Below are positions 44,916 through 56,199 of a stretch of DNA of 64,000 nucleotides, piece by piece. Positions within the stretch are counted from its first letter, which is position 1. Each line of letters opens with the position of its first letter. The stretch spans positions 1-64,000 of the forward strand of contig NZ_BSEV01000027.1 of NCBI RefSeq assembly GCF_027922005.1, written 5' to 3'. Made by a program: the position numbers and the translations under genes. The stretch is from Streptosporangium carneum. GTDB lineage: Bacteria; Actinomycetota; Actinomycetes; Streptosporangiales; Streptosporangiaceae. Under the pieces are notes generated by a model, which was given only the letters and a program-made list of their open reading frames with translations, ran no database searches and was not told the DNA's origin.

Positions 44916-45692
44916 TCAGGCTCCTGCGAAGGTGGCGGGCAACAGTCCGGCGCGGCGCAGCACGGCGCGCTCGGCGAGGGTGAACAGGGCGTTGAGCAGG
45001 CAGCCGAGAACGGCCAGCAGCAGCATCCCGGCCCACATCTGCTCGTAGGCGAAGGACTGCTGGGCCAGCAGCGTCTGCGCGCCGATGCCCTGGGAGGCGC
45101 CGACCATCTCGCTGACGACCATCACCAGGACCGCGATCGACAGGCAGGTGCGCATCGCGGCCAGGATGTACGGCGCGGCGGCGGGCAGCTGCACCACCAG
45201 CAGCCGCCGCAGGCCGCCGATCCGGTAGACGGCCGTCAGGTCGGCCAGCGCGGGGTCGGCCGAGCGCAGCCCCTCGCTGGTGTTGATCAGGACGGTGAAG
45301 AACACGCTGAAGGCGATGACGCCGATCTGCATCTGCGGCCCGACGCCCAGCAGCATCAGAAACAGCGGCAGCAACGCCACCGGGGGCAGCGTGAGGGCGA
45401 AGGAGATGAGCGGCAGCAGGGCCGCCCGGACGCGCCGGGCGAGGCCGAGCGCGATCCCGCCGGCCAGGCCGCTCAGCACGCCCAGCAGGTAGCCCGCCGC
45501 CAGGTCGATCAGGCTGGGCGCGACGTCGCGGCCGAACCCGGGCCCGGTCCAGGAGGTGACGAAGGCCCGCCAGATCGCGGGCAGCGTCGGGAAGAACGGG
45601 TCGCGGGCGGCGGAGGCGGCCAGCTGGTAGGCCAGCACCAGGGCGACGGGAAGCACGGCCTGCCAGGCCGGCGCGGCCAGACGTCTCGTCAT
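44916..45692 (-). CDS. ABC transporter permease (SsuC/TauC type), second
   Basis: A 258-residue membrane protein with about six helices and the EAA-type cytoplasmic loop (DLTAVYRIGGLRRLLVVQLPAAAPYILAAMR). It has the BPD_transp_1 fold. It overlaps the preceding permease gene by 4 nt (ATGA). The two permeases form a heterodimeric channel, which is unusual compared with the homodimer of classical SsuC but matches AtsB-like and other paired systems. The start is the ATG at 45692. Confidence 0.93.
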   Translation of the reverse strand: MTRRLAAPAWQAVLPVALVLAYQLAASAARDPFFPTLPAIWRAFVTSWTGPGFGRDVAPSLIDLAAGYLLGVLSGLAGGIALGLARRVRAALLPLISFALTLPPVALLPLFLMLLGVGPQMQIGVIAFSVFFTVLINTSEGLRSADPALADLTAVYRIGGLRRLLVVQLPAAAPYILAAMRTCLSIAVLVMVVSEMVGASQGIGAQTLLAQQSFAYEQMWAGMLLLAVLGCLLNALFTLAERAVLRRAGLLPATFAGA

Positions 45693-46483
45693 CGGCCCGC
45701 CAGCCGACGGCCGGCCAGATGCTCGATCCGGCCGAACACCGCGGCGATGGCCAGCCCGGCCACGCCCGCGACCAGCGTGACGGCGTAGACGCCGACCAGG
45801 TCGTCGCCGCTCTGGGCCAGCACCAGCAACGTGCCCAGGCCGGTGGCGCCGCCGACCAGCTCGGTGACCAGGCACACCCCGAACGCCGTCGCGGCGGCCA
45901 GCCGCAGCCCGGTGGCCACCAGCGGGGCGGCCGAGGCGAGCCGGATCAGCACCAGACGGCGCAACGGGTCGAGGCGGTAGCTCCTGGCGGTCTCCAGCAG
46001 CAGCGGCTCGGTGGTGCGCACGCCGTACAGGGTCTGCATCAGCAGCGGCCAGGCCGCGCCCTGGGCGATGAGCACCACCTTGAACTGCAGGCCGCCGCCG
46101 ATGAGCAGCAGCGCCAGCGGCAGCACCACGATCGGCGGCACGGGCCGCAACGCCTCGATCGGCACGCGGAAGAAACGGTAGGCGCGCTCGCTGGAGCCGA
46201 TGAGGACGCCCGCGGGCACGGCCAGCAGCACCGAGACGGCCAGCCCGGCGGCCCAGGCCAGCGCGGTGTCGGCCGCCGCCGACCAGAACCGGGGCTCGGC
46301 CAGCAGCGTGCCGAGCCGGGCGGCGGTCCGGCTGAGCGGCGGCACGACGGAGGCGGGCAGCACGCCGGTGCGGGCGGCCGTCTCCCACAGCGCGGCGAAG
46401 GCTGCGACCCCGGCCACGGGGAGCAGCGGGACGGCACGCGCGGCCCGCAAGGGGGCGGGCCGCGCGAGACTCTGGGTTTTCAT
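45689..46483 (-). CDS. ABC transporter permease (SsuC/TauC type), first
   Basis: A 264-residue inner-membrane permease with about six helices, a proline-rich loop (VPIEALRPVPPIVVLPLALLL) and the EAA loop (ETARSYRLDPLRRLVLIRLASAAPLVATGLRLA). It follows the substrate-binding protein gene by about 15 nt and overlaps the next permease. Together with the ATPase it imports sulfonates, sulfate esters or related anions. The substrate is inferred from the adjacent sulfatase. Confidence 0.94.
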   Translation of the reverse strand: MKTQSLARPAPLRAARAVPLLPVAGVAAFAALWETAARTGVLPASVVPPLSRTAARLGTLLAEPRFWSAAADTALAWAAGLAVSVLLAVPAGVLIGSSERAYRFFRVPIEALRPVPPIVVLPLALLLIGGGLQFKVVLIAQGAAWPLLMQTLYGVRTTEPLLLETARSYRLDPLRRLVLIRLASAAPLVATGLRLAAATAFGVCLVTELVGGATGLGTLLVLAQSGDDLVGVYAVTLVAGVAGLAIAAVFGRIEHLAGRRLAGR

Positions 46484-46498
46484 GGTCGACCCGGCTGC

Positions 46499-47494
46499 TC
46501 AGCCGACGAAGCCGGACAGGTCGGGCTTGGCCTTGAGCCAGGCGAACTCCACCATCAGGGTGGTGAGGGTGTCCAGTTCACCGGCCTGGATCCGCGGCTT
46601 GAACGGCCCCAGCGGCAGCTTGGCGGCCTGCTCGGCGCTCAGCCCGGCCAGCGGGCCGCCCGCGGCCTTGACCTCGTCGAGGTGGGCGTTGGCGTAGTCG
46701 GCGGTCTTGGCCAGCGCCTCCTTGAACCGCCTGATCGTGTCGGCCTTGGCGGTCGCGGTCGCGGCGCTGGTGAAGTACAGGGCGCCGGGGGAGCCGACCG
46801 GCAGGACGTCGCGGTAGGAGTCGCCCAGGTTGACCAGGTCGCCGAACTCCGCCAGCGCCTTGGTCTGGAACGGCTCCAGGATCACCCCGGCGTCGACCTG
46901 GCCGTCGTGCACGGCCTTGCCGATCTGGGCGAACGGCAGCGGCACCAGCTGGATGCCCGACGGGTCGCCGCCGGCGTGCCTGATCGAGGCCGGCACGGTC
47001 AGCGACAGCAGCGAACGCGGCGCGTTGGTGCCGATCTTCTTGCCCGCCAGGTCCTTGAAGGAGGCGATGCCGCTGTCCTTGCGGACCAGCACCCCGCCGT
47101 TGGTGCCGTACTCGCCGACGGTGCTGGTGTTGGAGACCAGCTTCAGCGGCTGGCCCTGGGCGACCGCCAGCAGGGGAGGGGCGTAGGCGGTGTAGCCGAG
47201 GTCGTACTGCCCGGCGACGACGCCGGTGACGACGTTCGGGCCGCTGTCGACATTGGTGATCTTCAGCTCGACGCCGGCGTCGGCCAGGAACCCCTTGGCC
47301 TCGGCGACCTTGAGCAGGCCGAGCTCCAGGGAGGGGACGACGCCCACGACGAGCTGCCCGGCGGCCCCCGGGGAGGACCCGGTCTCCGCCGCGGATCCGG
47401 CGGGCCCGGAGGCCGAGGCGGAGCACGCCGAGGAGGCCAGGACGGCGACGAGCGCGGCGACGGCGAACGCCGGCCGCAGGAAGACGCTTTTCAT
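46499..47494 (-). CDS. ABC substrate-binding lipoprotein (sulfonate/sulfate-ester type)
   Basis: A 331-residue lipoprotein with a signal peptide and lipobox SSAC (Cys24). The mature part is an NMT1/SsuA-like two-lobe binding fold (LVVGVVPSLELGLLKVAEAKGFLADAG; DLGYTAYAPPLLAVAQGQPLKLV; VLVRKDSGIASFKDLAGKKIGTNAP). It captures substrate at the membrane surface for the two permeases. It is the first gene of the five-gene operon. A 7-5-7 dyad (47500-47518) lies just upstream of its start, in the leader. Confidence 0.95.
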   Translation of the reverse strand: MKSVFLRPAFAVAALVAVLASSACSASASGPAGSAAETGSSPGAAGQLVVGVVPSLELGLLKVAEAKGFLADAGVELKITNVDSGPNVVTGVVAGQYDLGYTAYAPPLLAVAQGQPLKLVSNTSTVGEYGTNGGVLVRKDSGIASFKDLAGKKIGTNAPRSLLSLTVPASIRHAGGDPSGIQLVPLPFAQIGKAVHDGQVDAGVILEPFQTKALAEFGDLVNLGDSYRDVLPVGSPGALYFTSAATATAKADTIRRFKEALAKTADYANAHLDEVKAAGGPLAGLSAEQAAKLPLGPFKPRIQAGELDTLTTLMVEFAWLKAKPDLSGFVG

Positions 47495-47499
47495 ACTTC

Positions 47500-47518
47500 T
47501 CCTACTGATTTAGTAGGA
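47500..47518. promoter_or_regulatory. Operator dyad upstream of sulfate-ester operon
   Basis: TCCTACT-GATTT-AGTAGGA is a perfect 7-5-7 inverted repeat, immediately upstream of the binding-protein gene and in the divergent gap to the DUF4037 gene. It is AT-richer than the surroundings. A sulfur-starvation regulator is a plausible ligand, inferred only from the operon content. Confidence 0.7.
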
Positions 47519-47558
47519 AAATGGTAGCGCACTCACCCGCCGACCACCATCGAGCCCC

Positions 47559-48677
47559 ATGTCACAGCAGAACCCCCCCGCCCCGCAAAGCCCGAAGGAC
47601 CCTCGCCGACAGCGGGAAAACCGGATGCGCCAGGCGGCCCCGGCAGGCAGAGTGGACGAAATGATGTCCAGTTTCATCCCTGGTCTGCAGCTTTCACGTG
47701 ACTTCTACACCCAGGTCGTCCAGCCCGTCGTCGCCGACGTGCCGCACAGCGCGGCGCTGATCGGGCCCGGCTCCGAGGTGCTGGCGTTCGACACCGAACG
47801 CTCGACCGACCACGACTGGGGACCCAGGGTGCTGCTGTTCGTCGCCCCCCACCTGAGCGCACAGGTCGAAGCCGCCCTCGCCCTGCGCCTGCCCGACGCC
47901 TTCGGCGGCTACCCGGTCGTCGGCGGCGCGGGCGGCACCCACGTCACCGACGCCGCCACCTGGTTCACCCGCCGCCTCGGCTTCGACCCCCTCGAAGCCG
48001 CCACCACGCTGGACTGGCTCGCCACCCCCTGGCAACGGCTGGCCGAGGTCACCAACGGCGAGGTCTTCCACGACGGCCTGGGCGTCCTGGAGGCCGCCCG
48101 CTCCGCGCTGCGCTGGTACCCGCCCGACCTGGACCGCTACGTACTGGCCTGCCAGTGGAGACGCCTGGCCCAGCAGGAGGCCTTCCCCGGCAGGTCGGGG
48201 GAGGCCGGCGACGACCTCGGCTCCGCCCTGATCACCGCCTCCCTCGCGGGCGACCTGGTGCGGCTGGTGCTGCTGATGCGCCGCCGCTACCCGCCGTACG
48301 CCAAATGGGCCGGCAGCGCCTTCGCCCGCCTGACGGCCACCGCCGAGCTGGGGGAGGCCCTGTCACGCGCCGCCGCCGCCGGGGACTGGCGAGAACGCCA
48401 GCACCACCTGGGCGACGCCTACCGGCGGGTGGCCATGCTGCACAACCGGCTCGGCCTGACCGAACCGCTGCCGGCCACGACCCGGGGCTTTCACGACCGG
48501 CCCTTCCAGGTCATCGACGCCCAGCGCTTCGCCGACGCCCTCACCGCGGGCATCACCGACCCCCGGATCCGCGCGCTGCCGCCGATCGGCTCGGCCGACC
48601 AGTTCTGCGGCTCGGCCGACCTGCTCACCGACCCCCGGCTCTGCCGGGCCATGACGCGGGCCGTGCTCGGCCTGTAG
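47559..48677 (+). CDS. DUF4037-domain protein (nucleotidyltransferase-like)
   Basis: A 372-residue protein, or 338 if translation starts at the ATG at 47661 (MMSSFIPGLQLS), where family members usually begin. It shows FIPGLQLSRDFYTQVVQPVV, SAALIGPGSEVLAFDTERSTDHDWGPRVLLFV (the DUF4037 head with G-S and D-x-D-like residues of the polymerase-beta fold), then helical stretches ending ITDPRIRALPPIGSADQF. Many members look like degenerate or real nucleotidyltransferases; no substrate is known. It is divergent from the sulfate-ester operon. Confidence 0.85.
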   Translation: MSQQNPPAPQSPKDPRRQRENRMRQAAPAGRVDEMMSSFIPGLQLSRDFYTQVVQPVVADVPHSAALIGPGSEVLAFDTERSTDHDWGPRVLLFVAPHLSAQVEAALALRLPDAFGGYPVVGGAGGTHVTDAATWFTRRLGFDPLEAATTLDWLATPWQRLAEVTNGEVFHDGLGVLEAARSALRWYPPDLDRYVLACQWRRLAQQEAFPGRSGEAGDDLGSALITASLAGDLVRLVLLMRRRYPPYAKWAGSAFARLTATAELGEALSRAAAAGDWRERQHHLGDAYRRVAMLHNRLGLTEPLPATTRGFHDRPFQVIDAQRFADALTAGITDPRIRALPPIGSADQFCGSADLLTDPRLCRAMTRAVLGL

Positions 48678-48684
48678 CCCGGGA

Positions 48685-48990
48685 TCAGACGGTCGCCGGC
48701 TCGCGGCGGCGGCCCAGCATGCGCCGCTCGAACCACAGCGAGGTGAACGGCGGCACCGCGCACGCCAGGCCCAGCACCACCGTCGGCACGCTCCAGCGCG
48801 CCGCCCGCGCCGCGGCCAGGACCCCGGCCACGTACAGCACGAACAACCCGCCGTGGATCGGCCCGAAGACCTTGACCCCGAGCTCGCTGGTCTCGGCGAT
48901 GTACTTGAAGTACATCCCCACCAGCAGCCCGGCCCACGAGCACGCCTCGGCGATCGCGACGTAACGGAACAGGCGCAGAACGCTGGGCAC
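48685..48990 (-). CDS. DUF3817 small membrane protein
   Basis: A 101-residue protein with three hydrophobic helices and the family motif FRYVAIAEACSWAGLLVGMYFKY and FGPIHGGLFVLYVAGVL (DUF3817, a YdzA-like integral membrane family). The start is a GTG at 48990 with AAGGAGG nine bases upstream; the longer upstream frame lacks coding bias. Function unknown. Its 3' end is 7 nt from the convergent DUF4037 gene. Confidence 0.88.
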   Translation of the reverse strand: MPSVLRLFRYVAIAEACSWAGLLVGMYFKYIAETSELGVKVFGPIHGGLFVLYVAGVLAAARAARWSVPTVVLGLACAVPPFTSLWFERRMLGRRREPATV

Positions 48991-49227
48991 GGCGAGGGAC
49001 CTCCTTGACGACAGGGGAAACGGCCTCCAGCCTAGGGGCGGCGGGGGCCGGTCCCCTCTCCGGGGCGGCGCCCGCCCGCCGCCGCCCTCGCGCACCCGGG
49101 CTCCGGCCGAGGGCCGCACCCGGGCCGGGCGCGCCGACGGGACCGTACGCGCGACCGGTAAGGCCACCGGCGGCGGACCGGGACGGCCCGGCCCGCCGCC
49201 GGCCCCGCAGCTTCTCCTGCCGCCGCC

Positions 49228-49986
49228 CTACGGCCGCCGCGCCACCAGGAGCAACCGGGGGCTGCCGAGCCGGAACGGCGTGCCGTCGGCGTCGCCGTAC
49301 AGCTCGACGCCGGCGAACCCGGCCTCGGTGACCAGCCGGACGACCTCCGCCGCGGTGTAGACGTGCTGCACGGAGGTCCCGCGGTGCTCCTGCGCACCCC
49401 GGCGGAAGGTGAACGAGGTGAGCCAGCGGCTGTTGGCCGCGTCGTACTCGTTGACCGAGACGGCCTCGACCCCGCCGAACGTCATCGGCGGCTCCTCCAG
49501 GGCCAGGTTCGGCAGCAGCGACTCGGCCACGAATCCGTAGTCCAGGACGAGCGCGCCTCCGGGCACGACGATCCCGGCCAGAGCCGCGAGGAACTCCTGC
49601 GTGCCGGCGTGCTCCAGATAGCCGAAGGCGTTGCCCATGCACATCGCCGCGTCGGCCCGGACGTCGGCGGGAAGCGCCCGCATGTCGCCCTGGCGCAGGT
49701 CGAGCTCGAGCCGTTCGCCCGCGGCGGCGGCGCGGGCGTGCGCGAGGGCCTCGGCCGAGACGTCCAGGCCGGTGACCCGGCAGCCGCGCCGGGCGAGTTC
49801 GAGGGCGTGCCTGCCGCTGCCGCAGGCCACGTCCAGCACCCGGGAACCGGGACGGAGCCCGGCCAGCCGGGTGACGAAGCCGACCTCGGCGGCGGTCGCC
49901 CGCTCGGGCACGGCCGCCCGCCAGAAAGCGTTGGGCAGTTCGGTGAAGAAGTCCGCGTACCACGCGGACAGGGAGTCGTGCGACAT
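49228..49986 (-). CDS. Class I SAM-dependent methyltransferase
   Basis: A 252-residue protein with the SAM motif VLDVACGSGRHALELARRGCRVTGLDVS (motif I and II), QGDMRALP and MGNAFGYLEHA, typical of methyltransferase domain 25/11 proteins. The C-terminal part (VQHVYTAAEVVRLVTEAGFAGVELYGD) is the usual seventh strand. The acceptor is unknown. It stands alone, between metH and the DUF3817 gene. Confidence 0.93.
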   Translation of the reverse strand: MSHDSLSAWYADFFTELPNAFWRAAVPERATAAEVGFVTRLAGLRPGSRVLDVACGSGRHALELARRGCRVTGLDVSAEALAHARAAAAGERLELDLRQGDMRALPADVRADAAMCMGNAFGYLEHAGTQEFLAALAGIVVPGGALVLDYGFVAESLLPNLALEEPPMTFGGVEAVSVNEYDAANSRWLTSFTFRRGAQEHRGTSVQHVYTAAEVVRLVTEAGFAGVELYGDADGTPFRLGSPRLLLVARRP

Positions 49987-50415
49987 TCCATGTGCTCCAG
50001 ATCAGGTGCGCGACGACCGGCGCCGCGCGGACGAGAGAATCTCCGCGAGACCGGGGCACGACGAACAGGCGCGTTCACACGCGCCGAACCGGCCGCCGCA
50101 ACGGCCGCGTCATCATCCGCCCCGGAGTGACCGGGCGGTGACCATGGCATCGCCTTCTCGTGATCGGCCGGGCCTCTACCCGGCAGGAGCAACCGCGACC
50201 AGCCTACGATCCGGCCCCGCGGTCTTTCAACGGGATAACCGGCCCCGGGCCGGGACGACGCCGGGCCCGGAGCGTCAGCGGCCGACCGCTCGAGGACGGC
50301 ACGTCCCGGCGGGTTCCCGCCCCGGGGCCGGGGCGGGCGTGAGGCGCCCGCACGGCGCCGGTGACCTCCGGCAGGCGGATCACCCCCTGAGGCCACCCCC
50401 CGTGAACGGGCGCGC
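49987..50415. other. Intergenic region with metH terminator candidate
   Basis: About 430 bases with no credible gene. A 10-bp GC-rich stem with a 2-nt centre (50316-50337: CCCGCCCCGG-GG-CCGGGGCGGG) lies about 80 nt after the metH stop and may terminate that transcript. The rest must hold the methyltransferase promoter; I see nothing else. Confidence 0.45.
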
Positions 50416-54060
<3,645 letters not shown>

Positions 54061-54150
54061 TCGACGCCTCCTCCCTGAGGAGGCGCCCTTGTTGTCGTCA
54101 TGCAGGCCGAGCGTGGCGGGCGAAGGCCCGTTGCAGCGCCTCTCGGCCTG
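54061..54150 (-). ncRNA. SAH riboswitch controlling metH translation
   Basis: The metH leader matches the SAH riboswitch layout. Its mRNA reads CCGAG-AGGCGCUGCAAC, a GGGC hairpin with a UUCG-type loop, GCCACGCUCGG, and a 3' strand GGGCGCCUCCUC after AACA. A 9-bp pairing joins 54142-54150 with 54103-54111 (CAGGCCGAG/CUCGGCCUG). A second pairs 54136-54144 with 54077-54086 (GAG-AGGCGC with GCGCCUCCUC). The latter 3' strand can instead pair perfectly (9 bp) with 54065-54073, which contains the metH ribosome site. SAH binding should therefore free the ribosome site and turn metH on. The class is known upstream of ahcY/metH genes; the pairing is read from this sequence. Confidence 0.88.
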
Positions 54151-54333
54151 GCCTCCGATCTTACCCGTCCTTCGGGACATCCGGCAGGCCGAAGGGCAAC
54201 ACCCGTTCGGCACAAAGTCGTCGGCGGTGATGCCGGGCTGTTGCCCGGGGCCGGGGCGGGACTGTGACCCCGATCGAGCGGACCGCGTATCCGCGGTTCA
54301 AGCGGCTGATCAGCGCGCGCGAGCCGCAGCTGT

Positions 54334-55788
54334 TCAGCGGCTGTTGTCCGGGCGGTAGACGCCGAGGTCGCCGTAGGCCGACAGAACGCCGGCCAGGTCA
54401 CCGGGTTTGTTCCGCAGGGTGGTGTCCAGGAAGGCGAGAGTGGTCGCGGCGACGACGTGCGGGCTCTCGGTGCGGCCCAGGGAGCCGACTATCGAGGGCA
54501 CAGGCGGCAGGTACAGGGGGCCGTCCATGAAGGTGAGGTGTGCAGCGCCGGGGATGGTGAGCCGGTAGCCCGTCGCGGTGCTGCGCTTGAGGGCCTCGGT
54601 GAGGCGGGGCATGTAACGCGGGTCGGTTCCGGTGGTGACGGCCTGGGTGAGCGCGAGCGCCGGCTGCTGGAGGGAGGGGGAGGTGGGGCCGTGGGGGTAG
54701 CCGTCCAGATCGATGACGGCGTCGAACCGGCGGTCCTGCCGGGCTGCCTGCAGGGCGGCGGCGCCGCCCATGGAGTGGCCGGTGACCGCGACCCGACCGG
54801 TGTCCAGGCGTCCGGTCAGCGGGCCGGTGATCTCACCTCGGTCCAGACGGTCCAGCTGGGTGAGGACGAAGCCGAGGTCGGCGGCCCGGACAGCCGTCCA
54901 GTCAACCGCCAGCTTGGCGTCCTTGTCCCGGTCTCCGGTGGAGGCGGTCTTGGCGTGGATCGTCCGGCCGTCGGCGAGGACGACGGCGGCGGAGTCGTAC
55001 GGGTGGTCGAGGGCGGCGACCACATAGCCGTGGCTGGCCAGTTCCTCCGCCCAGGCGGTGTTCTGGGTACGCACTCCGCTCGCCCCGGGAGAGAACAGCA
55101 CGACCGGGAACCGTTCGCCCTCACCGGCCACCGGGGCGTCGAAGACCGAACGGGTGCGGGCACGCGGGACGCCGTCGACCAGGAAGCCAGGCAGGCCGAT
55201 CCCGCCGGTGAGGGCGTCGGAAACGGTGCGCGCCTCGTGCCGCGTGCGTCCGAGGTACTGGGCCCGCTGCGCGCCCGCGGGGCTCTTCTGCGCGGGATAC
55301 CAGAGCTGGACCACGACCGTGCGCCGGTCGCGCGGATCGGCGGTGAAGCCCTCGGGGCGGCGTGGGTCGGTCCACTGCACCACGTGGGCGCCGACCGCGA
55401 AACGGCCCGACGGCTCGGGGAACACGGGTACGGGAAAGGCCCAGGCGGCCACCGGACCCGTGGCGATCAGGCCGGCGCAGGCCACCGACCCCGGCAACGC
55501 CAGCCACCATCGGGCCCGCCAGGCCGGCCGGCCGGTACGGCGTCGCAGCAGGGGAGAGAGGGCGAACGGCAACGCGACGGCGGCGCCTGCCAGCACCGGC
55601 AGCATCTGCCAGCGGATCCCCACCACACTCAGCACGATCGCGGACAGCACGACAACCGCCCCCGCCGCGATCGTGACGCGTGGGCGGGCGGCGGAGGGAA
55701 GCCAGCGCGCCACCACCAGCGCGACGGCACCCAGCACGACAAGAAATTCCAGAGGGGACATGTACAGCCCCGCGATGATCTCGGTCAC
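54334..55788 (-). CDS. PAF-acetylhydrolase-like alpha/beta hydrolase
   Basis: A 484-residue protein. It has three or four hydrophobic N-terminal helices (MSPLEFLVVLGAVALVVARWL and following), then an alpha/beta hydrolase like platelet-activating-factor acetylhydrolase isoform II: VLFSPGASGVRTQNTAWAEELASHGYVVAALDHP, nucleophile Ser in VTGHSMGGAAALQAARQ, Asp in VIDLDGYPHG and His in PGAAHLTFMD. The start is GTG at 55788 with TGAGGA nine bases upstream. It is divergent from a two-component system, with three operator-like palindromes between them. It may be an esterase or lipase acting at the membrane. Confidence 0.9.
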   Translation of the reverse strand: MTEIIAGLYMSPLEFLVVLGAVALVVARWLPSAARPRVTIAAGAVVVLSAIVLSVVGIRWQMLPVLAGAAVALPFALSPLLRRRTGRPAWRARWWLALPGSVACAGLIATGPVAAWAFPVPVFPEPSGRFAVGAHVVQWTDPRRPEGFTADPRDRRTVVVQLWYPAQKSPAGAQRAQYLGRTRHEARTVSDALTGGIGLPGFLVDGVPRARTRSVFDAPVAGEGERFPVVLFSPGASGVRTQNTAWAEELASHGYVVAALDHPYDSAAVVLADGRTIHAKTASTGDRDKDAKLAVDWTAVRAADLGFVLTQLDRLDRGEITGPLTGRLDTGRVAVTGHSMGGAAALQAARQDRRFDAVIDLDGYPHGPTSPSLQQPALALTQAVTTGTDPRYMPRLTEALKRSTATGYRLTIPGAAHLTFMDGPLYLPPVPSIVGSLGRTESPHVVAATTLAFLDTTLRNKPGDLAGVLSAYGDLGVYRPDNSR

Positions 55789-55845
55789 CCGGCCATCCTC
55801 AGGGCGGGGCACGCGATGCCACATCGATCCCGGGTCGCCATGGCA

Positions 55846-55966
55846 TGCGACCGCAGTCGCAATCCGAGGCGTGTCCCCTGTGCGACCGCAGTCGCACCCA
55901 GGCGTCTCGCCCGTGCGACCGCAGTCGCAATCGAGCACGCCAGGTGAACGGCCGCTGTGCGACCGC
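55846..55966. repeat. Three copies of a 16-bp palindromic operator plus a half-site
   Basis: TGCGACCGCAGTCGCA (arms TGCGAC/GTCGCA) occurs at 55846-55861, 55881-55896 and 55914-55929; a fourth partial copy TGCGACCGC starts at 55958. Spacings are 35, 33 and 44 bp. They lie between the divergent hydrolase and two-component genes, so a dimeric regulator probably binds them cooperatively. Confidence 0.8.
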
Positions 55967-56006
55967 GTAAGGTGGCGGGACTCCTCGTAAGGTGGGCGGG
56001 ACTCCT
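55966..56006. repeat. Tandem duplication of 20-21 bp
   Basis: CGTAAGGTGGCGGGACTCCT (55966-55985) is followed directly by the same sequence with one extra G (55986-56006). It lies just downstream of the operator array and may be a promoter duplication. Confidence 0.7.
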
Positions 56007-56150
56007 CCTGCGGTCGTACCCCGGCGCGCTGCCGTCAGACGGTGGACTCATGCGCTTCGCGCTCCCCGCGGCCTACCGTGACAGGGCCGCGGCACACGCC
56101 GGGGAGCGCGGAGTGCGGGCTCCCCGCACCCGCCCCCGGCTGTACGCGGT

Positions 56151-56172
56151 GGTGGCCCCGGCCGGGGCCACC
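56151..56172. promoter_or_regulatory. 22-bp perfect palindrome in kinase leader
   Basis: GGTGGCCCCGG-CCGGGGCCACC is self-complementary. It lies about 27 bp upstream of the histidine-kinase ATG at 56200. It could be an RNA hairpin that limits readthrough or translation, or an operator. Confidence 0.55.
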
Positions 56173-56199
56173 ATGACGCTGAATCGACAGGGACGTGTG

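Noticed and set aside
42803..46388. Long antisense or merged frames across the sulfatase and permease genes (42803-44260 plus; 44916-46388 minus as one gene)
   Set aside because: The plus frame has no domain. The minus frame joins two permeases by reading the first one out of frame; each permease has its own start with overlap.
55800..55938. N-terminal extension of the hydrolase with repeated CDCGRTG
   Set aside because: The repeated peptide comes from translating the palindromic operators; a GTG with a ribosome site at 55788 gives a sensible membrane start.
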